In this document: piece after piece, positions 43,253 through 52,930 of the stretch
Numbering within the stretch: the stretch's first letter is position 1
Layout of the letters: each line of letters starts with the position of its first letter
DNA from: Histomonas meleagridis
Lineage: Eukaryota > Parabasalia > Tritrichomonadida > Dientamoebidae
Assembly: GCA_020186115.1 (NCBI GenBank)
Contig: WSYJ01000011.1
Location: forward strand, 62,001-126,000
DNA length: 64,000 nucleotides
Direction: 5' to 3'
Position numbers and translations under genes: made by a program
The notes under the pieces: generated by a model
Seen by the model: the letters and a program-made list of their open reading frames with translations, nothing else
What the model was told of the DNA's origin: nothing
Database searches by the model: none

Positions 43253-43587
43253 AAATGGTTTCCACATGGTGAGATACAGGATATTTGCAGAAGCTCTTTG
43301 TTCCATTTATTTTTTTCTTAAAAATTTATAATCTAAGATATCTTTCTTCCATTTTATAATTATACAAGTTCGTTTTTTAAGCAATTGATCAAAAACATAA
43401 ATAAAACTAGCACACAAAAGAAATTCAGAGTTTTAAATCCAAAATCTTACTAAAAATCCAGATTTTGATCAATCTAAATTAAAAACAATTTTGCAAAATT
43501 TCTTAAGAATTCTATTGAGAACGATTCAAACCGATTTGCTGTTATTTCTAACGTTCACCCAACAAAGCGCTTTGTTGTGTGGCAAAA

Positions 43588-43622
43588 AAATCTATCGTAT
43601 ATGTCAAATTTTTCTATCGTGC
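43588..43622 (+). promoter_or_regulatory. paired TCTATCGT elements before CacyBP
   Basis: AAAATCTATCGTATATG and TTTTTCTATCGTGCTT lie 25 bases apart, 25-55 bases before the ATG. Their reverse, ACGATAGA, shares ACGATA with the Myb recognition element described for Trichomonas (TAACGATA). Regulatory role inferred. Confidence 0.35.
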
Positions 43623-43646
43623 TTAAATAGCCGGCCACTTAACAAA

Positions 43647-44306
43647 ATGGAAGCTACAATTGGCGATCTCAAAGAACTTAAGAGAATTCTTGCCAATGGA
43701 TCAACTCCTTATGTTGAATCCCTTATAAAAGATGAAATTTCAAAGCTTGAAAAAAAGTTTGTTGATGCTCCAAAAGAAGAATCAAGCCCAAAGCCAATTC
43801 CAACAACAACTACACACGCACCAAAGAAATCGTATGAAACTATTTCTTCTTATGCTTTCAGCGATTCAAATGATAAGGCAACAATCATTATCCGTCACAT
43901 TCGTGGACTTGAACAAGCTGAAGTTGTTTTTGAACCAGCCGAACGTCAGTGTGTTATTTATGTACTTCGTGAAAAAATGAACATGTCAGATCTTAAGTTA
44001 ACATTATCACCACTTTATAAAAAGATCATTCCAAGCGAATCCAAATATACAAAGCGTAATGAAACTCTTACAATTTCCCTTGCTAAAAAGAAGAAGACAT
44101 CATGGATGAAACTTAAGAAATCTGCTATAGATATGAAGAAGCCAAAATCACCACAAAATGATCCTAAGGTCAAAGAAGATCCAAATGCAGCTTTAATGGA
44201 TATGATGAAGAAGATGTACGATGAAGGTGATGATGAAATGAAGAGAACAATTTCTAAGGCAATGTGGGAAGCACAACATAAGAAACCAGAAGAAGAAAAG
44301 AAATAA
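43647..44306 (+). CDS. CacyBP/SIP-like protein (CS plus SGS domains)
   Basis: 219 residues from the ATG at 43647; upstream in-frame codons back to 43491 lack ATG and lie in promoter-like sequence. The N-terminal helical hairpin (MEATIGDLKELKRIL..., VESLIKDEISKLEKKF) matches the calcyclin-binding protein dimerisation region. Residues about 65-155 form a CS (p23-like) domain (YAFSDSNDKATIIIRHI... LTISLAKKKKTSWMKL). The C-terminus is an SGS domain (DPNAALMDMMKKMYDEGDDE, then MKRTISKAMWEAQ). In other eukaryotes it adapts Siah/Skp1 ubiquitin ligases and HSP90-type clients. Length is normal for the family. Confidence 0.88.
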   Translation: MEATIGDLKELKRILANGSTPYVESLIKDEISKLEKKFVDAPKEESSPKPIPTTTTHAPKKSYETISSYAFSDSNDKATIIIRHIRGLEQAEVVFEPAERQCVIYVLREKMNMSDLKLTLSPLYKKIIPSESKYTKRNETLTISLAKKKKTSWMKLKKSAIDMKKPKSPQNDPKVKEDPNAALMDMMKKMYDEGDDEMKRTISKAMWEAQHKKPEEEKK

Positions 44307-44613
44307 ACGAACATCTGCTTTTCATATGGAAATTTCCATACTCTTTGAATTTGGTCTATAATGAAGATATCTTTTTGCATTAAAATTCTGATACGTTAAA
44401 AGTATATTTTTGGTGTAGGATTTCCAATTGCTGTTTTTTGTGATTTTGAAATTTTTGAAATTGTATTTAATTTTTGAAGAGCAATTTAGTCGCACATTCT
44501 AGGTTATGTCACCAACAGAAGGTTACTTTATGATAGAATACACTCTATAAGATTATTGGCCTTTAGAAGCTGAAAAATTATAATTCACCACTTTTTAAAA
44601 AGTGTCATGACCA
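44307..44613. other. intergenic with AAAAAGTGTCA element
   Basis: Mostly featureless. AAAAAGTGTCA at 44597-44607 sits 6 bases before the next ATG and is part of a recurrent start-proximal motif in this window. Confidence 0.4.
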
Positions 44614-44991
44614 ATGGAGAAAAAACCCGAAAAAAGCACTAGTGCTGTTCTTGAACAAAAATTAAAAGATCTACAAAATGATCTCGGTGATGAAGACGCC
44701 AGCTTTGTAGCAAATTTCGCAATGAATCTTCCATTTTCTGCAAATGTACCAAATGTGAATAATGACCCTATACGAGAAAGAGCTTTCCAAGAAGCAACGA
44801 AAGCAGGCGTTTTAGCTGCAAGAGAATATATGATAAAAAATAAAATAGAATTTGTCCAGCCAACAACAACTTATTTTCCTAAAGAAAGAATAAAGCAAAC
44901 TCCAATTCCTAAAAAGTATGAAGGGAAAAAGCTTAGTCAGAAAAAGAATCAAAAAGTCCCTAATCAGATGGCAACAAAAAATCGTCAATAG
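44614..44991 (+). CDS. small basic protein, perhaps EBP2-like
   Basis: 125 residues: acidic/polar N-terminus, a central helical part (NDPIRERAFQEATKAGVLAAREYMIKNKI, followed by TTTYFPKERIK), and a Lys-rich C-terminus. The order of an RE-x-A-F-x-E-A-helix, a PT-x-YF step and basic tail is reminiscent of the rRNA-processing factor EBP2, but it is much shorter and similarity is weak. An independent gene is supported by its start-proximal motif and composition. Confidence 0.5.
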   Translation: MEKKPEKSTSAVLEQKLKDLQNDLGDEDASFVANFAMNLPFSANVPNVNNDPIRERAFQEATKAGVLAAREYMIKNKIEFVQPTTTYFPKERIKQTPIPKKYEGKKLSQKKNQKVPNQMATKNRQ

Positions 44992-45439
44992 ATGTTTATG
45001 TAAATATATTAGTAAAACATGCTTCTTAATAGCTACTCATGAAGACCTTAGAAATGTATTTATTTTTTAAAATGAAAAAACGACAAATGTCTATATAAAA
45101 AATTATTCTCCAAATATACACAAATATTTACTATATATTCCAAATGCTTGAGATTTAGTAATCTACATATTAAATTTTATTTGATATTTTACTTAAATTC
45201 ATCGATAACATTAAAAACGGTAACTTACATACATTATCATATTATTGTTCTACAGTGACTAGTGAGATGAATATAGAAAAAAATTAATGAATCCTTTGTT
45301 ATGGAGCAAATTTTGAAAAACGAAAGATTAGTCATATTGGGGTTGTCCAAAATTGAATACATAAAAACGTTAACGAAAGAAATAAAACTGCCGCCATCTG
45401 CGGTTGTCCGCTTTACACCATTGAAAGTCACATCACCTG

Positions 45440-45462
45440 ATTTCCACTTCATTTTAGTTTTC
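45440..45462 (+). promoter_or_regulatory. initiator-like element at actin start
   Basis: CACTTCATTTTAGTTTTC directly before ATG. TCA followed by pyrimidine and T matches the Inr core known for most Trichomonas genes, at the usual short distance from the start codon. Confidence 0.45.
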
Positions 45463-46594
45463 ATGGCTGAAGACGAAGTTCAAACATTAGTTATCGATAA
45501 TGGTTCCGGTATGTGCAAGGCCGGTTTCGCTGGTGATGAAGCACCACGCTCAGTTTTCCCATCAATTGTTGGTCGTCCAAAGTATGTCCAAACAATCGCT
45601 GGTGGTCAAAACAAGGATACATATGTTGGTGATGAAGCATGCGCTAAGGCAGGTATCCTCATCCTCAAGTACCCAATTGAACACGGTATCGTTACCAACT
45701 GGGACGATATGGAAAAGATCTGGCACCACACATTCTACAACGAATTACGTGTTGACCCAGCTGAACATCCCAGTTCTTCTTACAGAAGCCCCAATGAACC
45801 CAAAGGCCAACCGTGAAAAGATGATCCAACTCCAATTCGAAACATTCAACGTTCCAGCATTCTATGTTGGTATCCAAGCCGTTCTTTCCCTTTACTCATC
45901 AGGTCGTACAACCGGTATCGTTTTCGATGCAGGTGATGGTGTTTCCCACACAGTTCCAATCTACGAAGGCTACTCCCTTCCACACGCCATCATGCGTATC
46001 AACCTCGCCGGTCGTGATCTCACAGCCTACCTCCAAAAGATCCTCAACGAACGTGGTTACACCTTCACAACATCCGCCGAAAAGGAAATTGTTCGTGATA
46101 TCAAGGAGAAGCACGCATATGTTGCTCTTGATTTCGACGAAGAAATGAACAAGGCCGCCACAACATCCGAATGCGACATCTCATACACACTTCCAGATGG
46201 CAACGTCATCACCATCGCCAACGAGCGCTTCAGGTGCCCAGAACTTCTTTTCAAGCCACACTTCAATGGCTTCGAATTCGAAGGTATTGACCAAACCCTC
46301 TTCAACTCCATCATGGCATGCGATATCGATGTCCGTAAGGATCTCTACGCTAACATTGTTCTCTCTGGTGGTACCACAATGTTCGAAGGTCTCCCAGAAC
46401 GTATGGAGAAGGAAATGGTCCGCCTCGCACCACCAACAATGAAGATCAAAGTCGTCGCCCCACCAGAACGTAAGTACGCAGTTTGGATCGGTGGCTCCAT
46501 CCTCGCCTCCCTTGCCACATTCCCACAAATGGTTATCACACGTGACGAATACAACGAAGCTGGTCCAGGAATTGTCCACCGCAAGTGCTTCTAA
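45463..46594 (+). CDS. actin (interrupted by a one-base insertion)
   Basis: Starts [25 protein letters not shown] and ends GIVHRKCF, covering a normal 376-residue actin with the phosphate loops ([16 protein letters not shown]) and all subdomains. At about 45769-45771 an extra C (ACATCCCAG, where the actin frame needs ACATCCAG) shifts the frame in the conserved HPVLLTEAP segment, so two ORFs are seen (to 45816, and onward to 46594). GC and codon use are well above the window average, as expected of a highly expressed gene. TTCATTTTAG 13 bases before the ATG fits the trichomonad initiator (TCA-Py-T/A). A sequence error is more likely than a real break, as conservation is otherwise perfect-looking. 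Confidence 0.95.
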
Positions 46595-46956
46595 ACAATT
46601 TTATTTCATTAACTTATCTTTTTACTTGAATTCACTCATAATATTTATCTCTTAATATTTCATTCTAATGAAGTTGAATCAGTTAATTGATCCAATCAGT
46701 TTTTCTTTTCCAGTTCGTTCTGATTAAGTTTGTTGACTGCACTTTGGAAACCCTCGAGCGCAATAATGTTAAGCCATAATTAAAATATCTTTTTTATGTC
46801 AAGTGGTTGTAAGAATTGTCGCCAAACAATTAAATTTAGTTAAACATTTGGAAAGACCTTTATCTTCTGGGTAATATGGATTAAACCAAATATTTTTTGA
46901 CTTTTTCTGTGAATGTAATATTTTTTGTATGTAATATGATCGTTCTGATAGGACAT
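46595..46956. other. intergenic, actin 3' flank
   Basis: The actin stop is followed directly by A residues (TAAAC), compatible with the stop-linked poly(A) signal used in Trichomonas. Nothing else seen. Confidence 0.4.
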
Positions 46957-49605
46957 ATGAATTTTTTCCGTAGGGGCCCTACATCCCATGCGAACACCCT
47001 GCAAGAAACGCTTATGGGATTAGTGAAAGAGGCAACAGATGGTCAGTCTCCCCAACTAAATATTGAACCAACTATAAAAATTTTAGAATACACTGTATCC
47101 ATAGAATCAAGTGCTGAAGTAATATATGCTATTACTGAATCAATTGACCAAGGTTCAGGACAATCTTTAACTGTTTTGAAATGTCTTAAAATAATTTACC
47201 TTTGTATGAAAACCTCGGAATCATTTTGCAAAGCATTAAAATCATTCACACCAGAGATCCAAACAATCACATTGATTACATTTGGCAACCCAAGGGATCC
47301 AAACAGAACGCTTGTTCACACAACAGCAACACAAATTTATCGATATCTTTTAAATCGTGGAAATTTACCTGATCCGAAAACTCTTTCCTTAGAAAACTTT
47401 AGAATACCAGACATAAGGCCAAAGCCTCAAGCATCCAAGCAGCCAAGTCAACAAGATGTTCATCCTCAAAATCGTCCTAATTTTGTTACAGCACAACAAA
47501 AACGAAAAGAAAACAATAACGATAATGAGTTTTCACCCAGACTTCCAGCAGCATTCGGTGGTGCGCCACGAGTTTCAGGCGGTCGAAAAATGGAAAGTCT
47601 TTTATCATTTGATGATGACGAAGATGAAGATGAAAATTCAGAGCAAAACGATGCATTTGATGCCGGATATGAGCGACCACACTTTCCAGCTGCATTTGGC
47701 GGAACTTCTACTCAAGATAAACAAAGTGATGAATTATTATTATCATTTGATGATGAAGAAGCAGACGTAATAAATGACAAAGATGACATGTCGAAACAAC
47801 GTAATAAGCCATTTAGTGCCCAGACAGAACAAGAAAAGCGAAGAAAAGAATTTATGTTTTCATTTGAAGATGATACAAAAAGTGACGAAGATCATGCGCA
47901 ATTTAAGAATGAAGATGATGATCAAAATGACCTCTCTCTTTTAGATGATTTTGAGCCAAATAATGAAAACACAGCAGGTTTTGAAAAAATTGATGATGGT
48001 GATACATTTGATCCATTCTCAAATATCCAAAATATCAAGAAACCTGATGAAAAACAAGTTGATACTAACAAAGAAAGCACTACCAAAAGCGCATCTAACG
48101 ATGATGACTTAATTTTTGATCCTTTCGAAAATCTTTCGAAACAAAGTAATCCAACTCAAAACAAAGGCAAATTCTCTATTTCCTCACAGCCGAACGCAAG
48201 CGTAAGCTCAAAAGATGATATTTTCGATCCATTTGGCAGTTCACAAATGAAGAACGATGAAAAACCGTCGCATCAAAATTCGACAAAAATAAATTCGCGT
48301 TCATCACAAAGCGATGTTTTACTTGATATATTTGAAAACACAGATAATAAATCAGAGCCACAAAAGGTAGTTTCTACTTCATCTAAAAATGATGACTTTT
48401 TCAATCCTTTCGAAAACTTATCCAAACAAAAAACAGCAACGCCAACTAAAACAAGTCCTTTATCATCACATAATGATGACTTATTGGATTCGTTAGGAAG
48501 CAAACCTGTTTCAAGTTCTCACGCATCACAAAATAATGATACATTTGATCCATTCGGAAATATGTCAAAGCCAAATAATTCACCGAAAGCCAATTCTCGT
48601 TCATCGCAAAACGATTTACTTAATTCTATTGGTTCACAAGACAATAATACATTTGATCCATTCGGAAATATGTCAAAATTAAATAATACACAAAAAATAA
48701 ATTCTCGTTCATCGCAAAATGACTTGTTTGGTTCATTCGATTCACAAAACAAAACAACAAATTCACAAAACAATGATACATTTGACCCATTCGCAAACAT
48801 TTCAAAGCCAAATAATGCACCAAAAATAAATTCTTGTTCATCGCAAAACGATTTACTTAATTCTATTGGTTCACAAGGCAATGACACATTTGATCCGTTC
48901 GCAAATGTTTCAAAGCCAAGCAACGCAGCAAATTCACAAAACAATTTATTCGATCCATTCTCAAACACATCGACTAGTTCCCCAAGTAAACTTGCGCCAA
49001 AGGCCACTTCTCACTCATCGCAGTACAATGACACATTTGACCCATTCGCAAACGCTTCGAAGCCAAATAATGCACCGAAAATAAATTCGCGCTCATCGCA
49101 TAACGATTTACTTGACTCATTTGATTCACTTAGCAAGGCCGCGCCCGCGAGTTCGCAGAGCAATGACACATTTGACCCATTCGCAAACATCGCAAAGCCA
49201 AATAATTCACCTAAAGTCAGTGCACAAGACAACGACACATTTGACCCATTCGCAAACATATCAAAGCCAAATAATGCACAAAACAAGTCAACAAGTTCAA
49301 CTTCACAGCAGAACAATGACACATTTGACCCATTTGCAAACATCGCAAAGCCAAATAATACGCAAAGAATAAGTTCTCGTTCATCACAAAATGACTTTTT
49401 TGGTTCAATCGATTCGCAAAGCAAAACAAATGCGCATGACAACGATACATTTGACCCATTTGCAAACATATCAAAGCCAAATAATTCACCTAAAGTCAGT
49501 GCACAAGACAACGACACGTTTGACCCATTCGCTAATGTTTCACAGGGCAACAACAGCACTCAGAAAAGTAACTCCAATTTGGACGATTTAATAAATCTCT
49601 TTTAA
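46957..49605 (+). CDS. epsin-like endocytic adaptor with ENTH-like domain and DPF array
   Basis: 882 residues from the ATG at 46957 (MNFFRRGPTS); the ORF opens 20 codons earlier in sequence that looks untranslated. Residues about 10-150 form an ENTH/VHS-like helical domain (LVKEATDG... LTVLKCLKIIYLCMKTSE... TTATQIYRYLLNRG). The rest is disordered and acidic with two LLSFDD-E boxes (clathrin-box-like), then about 15 DPF motifs plus an NPF in repeated contexts (NDTFDPFANISKPNN, separated by SRSSQND). DPF motifs bind the AP-2 alpha appendage; epsins bind PI(4,5)P2 and curve membrane. Very likely a clathrin-coat adaptor at the plasma membrane. Confidence 0.82.
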   Translation: MNFFRRGPTSHANTLQETLMGLVKEATDGQSPQLNIEPTIKILEYTVSIESSAEVIYAITESIDQGSGQSLTVLKCLKIIYLCMKTSESFCKALKSFTPEIQTITLITFGNPRDPNRTLVHTTATQIYRYLLNRGNLPDPKTLSLENFRIPDIRPKPQASKQPSQQDVHPQNRPNFVTAQQKRKENNNDNEFSPRLPAAFGGAPRVSGGRKMESLLSFDDDEDEDENSEQNDAFDAGYERPHFPAAFGGTSTQDKQSDELLLSFDDEEADVINDKDDMSKQRNKPFSAQTEQEKRRKEFMFSFEDDTKSDEDHAQFKNEDDDQNDLSLLDDFEPNNENTAGFEKIDDGDTFDPFSNIQNIKKPDEKQVDTNKESTTKSASNDDDLIFDPFENLSKQSNPTQNKGKFSISSQPNASVSSKDDIFDPFGSSQMKNDEKPSHQNSTKINSRSSQSDVLLDIFENTDNKSEPQKVVSTSSKNDDFFNPFENLSKQKTATPTKTSPLSSHNDDLLDSLGSKPVSSSHASQNNDTFDPFGNMSKPNNSPKANSRSSQNDLLNSIGSQDNNTFDPFGNMSKLNNTQKINSRSSQNDLFGSFDSQNKTTNSQNNDTFDPFANISKPNNAPKINSCSSQNDLLNSIGSQGNDTFDPFANVSKPSNAANSQNNLFDPFSNTSTSSPSKLAPKATSHSSQYNDTFDPFANASKPNNAPKINSRSSHNDLLDSFDSLSKAAPASSQSNDTFDPFANIAKPNNSPKVSAQDNDTFDPFANISKPNNAQNKSTSSTSQQNNDTFDPFANIAKPNNTQRISSRSSQNDFFGSIDSQSKTNAHDNDTFDPFANISKPNNSPKVSAQDNDTFDPFANVSQGNNSTQKSNSNLDDLINLF

Positions 49606-50401
49606 CTCAGTAAATGATTTTGAATTAAACTTTTTGTCACAGCAACAGTTTGCGCCAAATCACTGTAGCAGCGAAGTGAATCGTTGTGCTGCTGTTTGCT
49701 GTGGATGCGCCGCTCAGTCTGCAATTGAAATTGCATTTGATCTTTTCAAATTAACAACTTTTGTTTGTTCCGTCTTTACGAAAGAAGCTTCCCAAATGAT
49801 AAAAGATATATTTTTGCGTCTTAATGTTTTTATGTCTAATATTTTCCTTTGCAAAACGATTTTGTTTTGGTTTAATTTTAATTTCAAAAGATTACATCAA
49901 TAACCGCAATAACGATTGTGCAATTGCACAAATTTTGAGAAGCCGAAGAGTACGTTAATACACGTTTATTGTTTTCTGACGGTTTTGTTTGCTTCTATTT
50001 TGACAGTGTCTGTTTGAAGTTGGGCCATTTTCATCGAAGTAGAAGTGACTGAGTACGTTCGACAGAGTGATGAGAATTGTGTGAGAACCTCTCTGAAGTT
50101 TGATGCATAATTAAACACTCTGACTAACAGAGAACATCGCTAACACCAGATTTTAGAATTTGAAATTTGTTTGATGAATCAGTAAACATTTATTTGTTCA
50201 CTATGTTTTTTTTTTCTTTTGAACGTATTAACTAATTTAGAAAAACAATTGTTTCATTCTTAAAATTTAAATTTTGGCAAATTTCACCAGATGATAGATA
50301 CAAAAAAAAAAAAAAAAAAATAAAGACAATGAAATTGATAGTTCGTGATGGGCATAAGATTTATTAAGATATTGGTGGTTTCAACAAAAAAGCTTTACCA
50401 T
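49606..50401. other. intergenic with possible small RNA and poly(A) tract
   Basis: 49634-49903 is an open frame without ATG, not supported as a gene. 50060-50135 contains C/D-box-like words (GTGATGA 50067-50073, CTGA 50093-50096, TGATG 50101-50105, CTGA 50120-50123). A 19-base A tract lies at 50302-50320. Confidence 0.4.
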
Positions 50402-51733
50402 TTATTCAATACCGAAATTTTTTCTTTGTGTTTTCCAAAACATTCTCTTTTCATGTGATCTGAAAGAAGCATCTACTCCATAAATCCAGTTAAACCAGAA
50501 TATGAAAGCAGCAATCGCTAAAAGCCCAACCACCATCACAACCGCCACGTAAATCTTTTTCGGAACTCTACCCAAAAAGTGGCAGAACGCTAAAATTCCG
50601 AAAATTACAGAGATTTCGTAATGGTAGTTGAAGGTGCACCTTGTTACTGCTATGAATGGCAAATAAGATATTAGGTAACCGATTGCAAACAAGTAATCCT
50701 TTCTATTAATTGCTAAAATGAAGCCTATTAAAGATATAAATGCAACAACTGGATTGTTAAAGAAGAAAAGCAATGTTTTAAGCATATGTGCAGAGTATAC
50801 CAAAATTGGTTGTGAAAGTGAAAGTGGCCATTCATACCATTTTGATTGATATGGATGTGTAAATTTCAGATTACTGTTATACCTGTACATAGCGGCTATT
50901 AAAAGAGTTATTCTTGTCAGCATTGGCTTTTGCCTGAAATCTGATCTCATATACTTATCTCCAAAACCCCTTTTTGGCAATAATTTTAAATGTATTGCAA
51001 TTGTTCCATACAAAATTAAAACACAAACAATGAAAATAACAATACCACGAACAACAAGACGAATGAACCATTGCGGAGATTTGTATAAAAGTCTCAAATG
51101 AGAAAATGCAATGTAAACAAGAACTGAAGCACCAGTGAACTTGATTGAAATGCAACAACCTGCGCTAATAGCTTGTAGGATTAAGAGGGACCAACATTGG
51201 TTGCGCTCATAAAGAGATGTGAGAAATATTGTGAGTGATACAAAAAAGTAAAGAATACCATCTGTAAGAATGAGACGACTTTGAGTAATTGACATGAAAT
51301 CAATGGCAAAAAGAAAGCCTCCGAAAAACGAAATTAAACAATTAACACCTTTGAGTAATAATGTTGCTGTAATGAGAGGTGAAACTAATGTACAGGAAAT
51401 GGCAGGTAGAGCTCGTAAAGGAACGTAGAAGTTGCTAGTGTACTTGACATCGGCTTTTGAAAAGTTAAATGATCCATCATATCCAGTTATTTTCCCAACG
51501 CCTGCAAGCATTAGTTTGGCAAGAGGAGGGTGTATATCAAAAAAGCAGATTCCGCGAATATAGTCACTAATAAAACCACCAAAATGTGTTTCATCAAAAA
51601 CAACATATGGAATATGGGAAAGTTTCGGTAAATGAGTCAATGCAGCAACAGCGAAAGATAATAAAATTGTGATCCATTGTTTGGTGTTAAATAATAAACT
51701 TTTCTTACTCCGTTTTCTTTCTTTTTTTCCCAT
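50402..51733 (-). CDS. protein O-mannosyltransferase-like (GT39), short form without MIR loop
   Basis: 443 residues, many transmembrane helices. The N-terminus has the PMT hallmarks: a TM helix, then FDETHFGGF (catalytic-loop DE) and FFDIHPPLAKLMLAG; SRLILTDGILYFF and ISIKFTG follow. After KRGFGDKYMRSDFRQKP the sequence jumps to HPYQSKWYEWPLS, the conserved segment that in PMT1/2/4 follows the large luminal loop. The MIR domains (about 200 residues or more) are absent, and the C-terminal helices remain. PMTs transfer mannose from dolichol-P-mannose to Ser/Thr in the ER. The N-terminus is cytosolic and Lys/Arg-rich (MGKKERKRSKK). Confidence 0.85.
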   Translation of the reverse strand: MGKKERKRSKKSLLFNTKQWITILLSFAVAALTHLPKLSHIPYVVFDETHFGGFISDYIRGICFFDIHPPLAKLMLAGVGKITGYDGSFNFSKADVKYTSNFYVPLRALPAISCTLVSPLITATLLLKGVNCLISFFGGFLFAIDFMSITQSRLILTDGILYFFVSLTIFLTSLYERNQCWSLLILQAISAGCCISIKFTGASVLVYIAFSHLRLLYKSPQWFIRLVVRGIVIFIVCVLILYGTIAIHLKLLPKRGFGDKYMRSDFRQKPMLTRITLLIAAMYRYNSNLKFTHPYQSKWYEWPLSLSQPILVYSAHMLKTLLFFFNNPVVAFISLIGFILAINRKDYLFAIGYLISYLPFIAVTRCTFNYHYEISVIFGILAFCHFLGRVPKKIYVAVVMVVGLLAIAAFIFWFNWIYGVDASFRSHEKRMFWKTQRKNFGIE

Positions 51734-51740
51734 TAAATCG

Positions 51741-51751
51741 AAAAAGTGTCA
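51741..51751. promoter_or_regulatory. AAAAAGTGTCA element upstream of mannosyltransferase
   Basis: Lies 7 bases before the minus-strand ATG at 51733, in reverse orientation relative to the gene. Related words AAAAGGTGACA and AAAAGTGCCA follow within 50 bases. Confidence 0.35.
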
Positions 51752-51831
51752 ATTCAAATGGTTTTATGAAAAGGTGACAACCATTTTGGAAAAGTGCCAA
51801 ATTGAACGATTGATCATCCAAACAACTGTTG

Positions 51832-51843
51832 TGGGGCGCCCCA
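51832..51843. promoter_or_regulatory. GC-rich palindrome TGGGGCGCCCCA
   Basis: A perfect 12-base palindrome 99 bases upstream of the mannosyltransferase ATG; compare TGGGGTACCCCA at 36818. The region 51844-52197 shows no gene. Confidence 0.3.
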
Positions 51844-52197
51844 AACGTCACTTTCCTATAATTTTAAATCATAACTTGAACAAAACCCAAAAAATATTGC
51901 ACATTACAATTTGGTGTATTCATCGTCAATAAAAGAGAAATATTATTTCAAGTTATCAAGAGAATAAAAATGCAATTAATAAAGAAAATGGCATTAAATT
52001 ATCTCATATTGAATAAGATCCATTTGCAAAATATTTTGAAGAAAACAGTTTTGTGTGAAAATTTAATGTTATTATTGTATTTGCTATAAAAATAATATAA
52101 TATATTATAGAAGGAAAAATAAGATTTCCCAAATAACAAAAATGTTTGTGATTATTAAATTAATAAAATAATTATTTTGTGCTTAATATATGTTTAC

Positions 52198-52365
52198 TTA
52201 TATCTGATTTCTAAATTTTTCTTCTTTGAAATCATCTGCAAATGGATCTTCTTCTATATTTGAATTATTAATCCCAACTGAAAATGTATTATTATTATAT
52301 TCATCTGAAATATTCATTTTTTCTTCATTTTGTTTTCGAAAATAAGATTGAACATAATTTACTGA
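52198..52365 (-). pseudogene. orphan cytoplasmic tail of a BspA-like gene
   Basis: Reads FRKQNEEKMNISDEYNNN, then NSNIEEDPFADDFKEEKF and a stop. It aligns with the C-terminal tail of the BspA-like protein at 39929 (LSNIEEDPFAKDFKENEF). Nothing upstream encodes a transmembrane segment or LRRs, so this is a relic of a gene 3' end. Confidence 0.6.
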
Positions 52366-52410
52366 TCTAAAAATCATAAAAAATTTAAGAAGACCATATT
52401 TCGTTCACCG

Positions 52411-52830
52411 TATGTCTAATGAAGAAATTCAACTAATGATACGTGATTAAGAACTATCGATTAAAGAAATCCAGAGAAATTATGCAGAACTTTCAAATAA
52501 CAATTGGGAACTTCATAAGAAATTAATCGAAGAAGGACATAATCCGATTGAAATTTCAACAATAATTCGTAATGATGAAATAGAAAAACTTCAAAAAATG
52601 TCATCACAATCAAAGTTAAATATGCGATTGCAGGTAGAAATTTAAAGATAATTCATTGGTGTGAACAAAACCATTCACCATTTAAAGGTGCATATGAAAT
52701 TGCAATTTTCATCGAAATGCTATTTTTCATTATATTTATGAAAATAAAATTTTCCAGAATTAGGAAAAATATGTAATTTATCACATACAAATTTCACAAA
52801 GAAAATTTTACAGTAAATTTCGAAGTTGTA
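52411..52830 (+). pseudogene. DUF3447-family gene relic
   Basis: Interrupted reading: EIQRNYAELSNNNWELHKKL, then EEGHNPIEISTIIRNDEIEKLQKMSSQSK matches the DUF3447 core of the two ankyrin genes in this window; further shifted pieces (FIGVNKT-HHL; NFPELGKICNLSHTN) match downstream parts. Stops and deletions remove any long frame. Confidence 0.65.
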
Positions 52831-52930
52831 CAACTTTAATTCATTAAATACATATTCATTAACATACTTTGCATTTAATATGTTTTTTAGAAGAAATAAA
52901 TTTAATAGATCAAAACTATTTTTTATTCAT

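Larger units (their letters stand above)
42863..43646. other. intergenic between BspA-like and CacyBP genes
   Basis: Shared upstream region of two divergent genes. It holds AACCGTCTTG near 43181 (reverse CAAGACGGTT), the hairpin at 43211-43252 and two TCTATCGT words near 43588 and 43615. No further gene seen. Confidence 0.5.

Noticed and set aside
49217-49559. Long minus-strand ORFs opposite the epsin-like gene
   Set aside because: Antisense shadows of the DPF repeats.
49634-49903. 89-codon Cys/Ala-containing open frame
   Set aside because: No ATG at the start, no repeat or family match; kept only as intergenic sequence.
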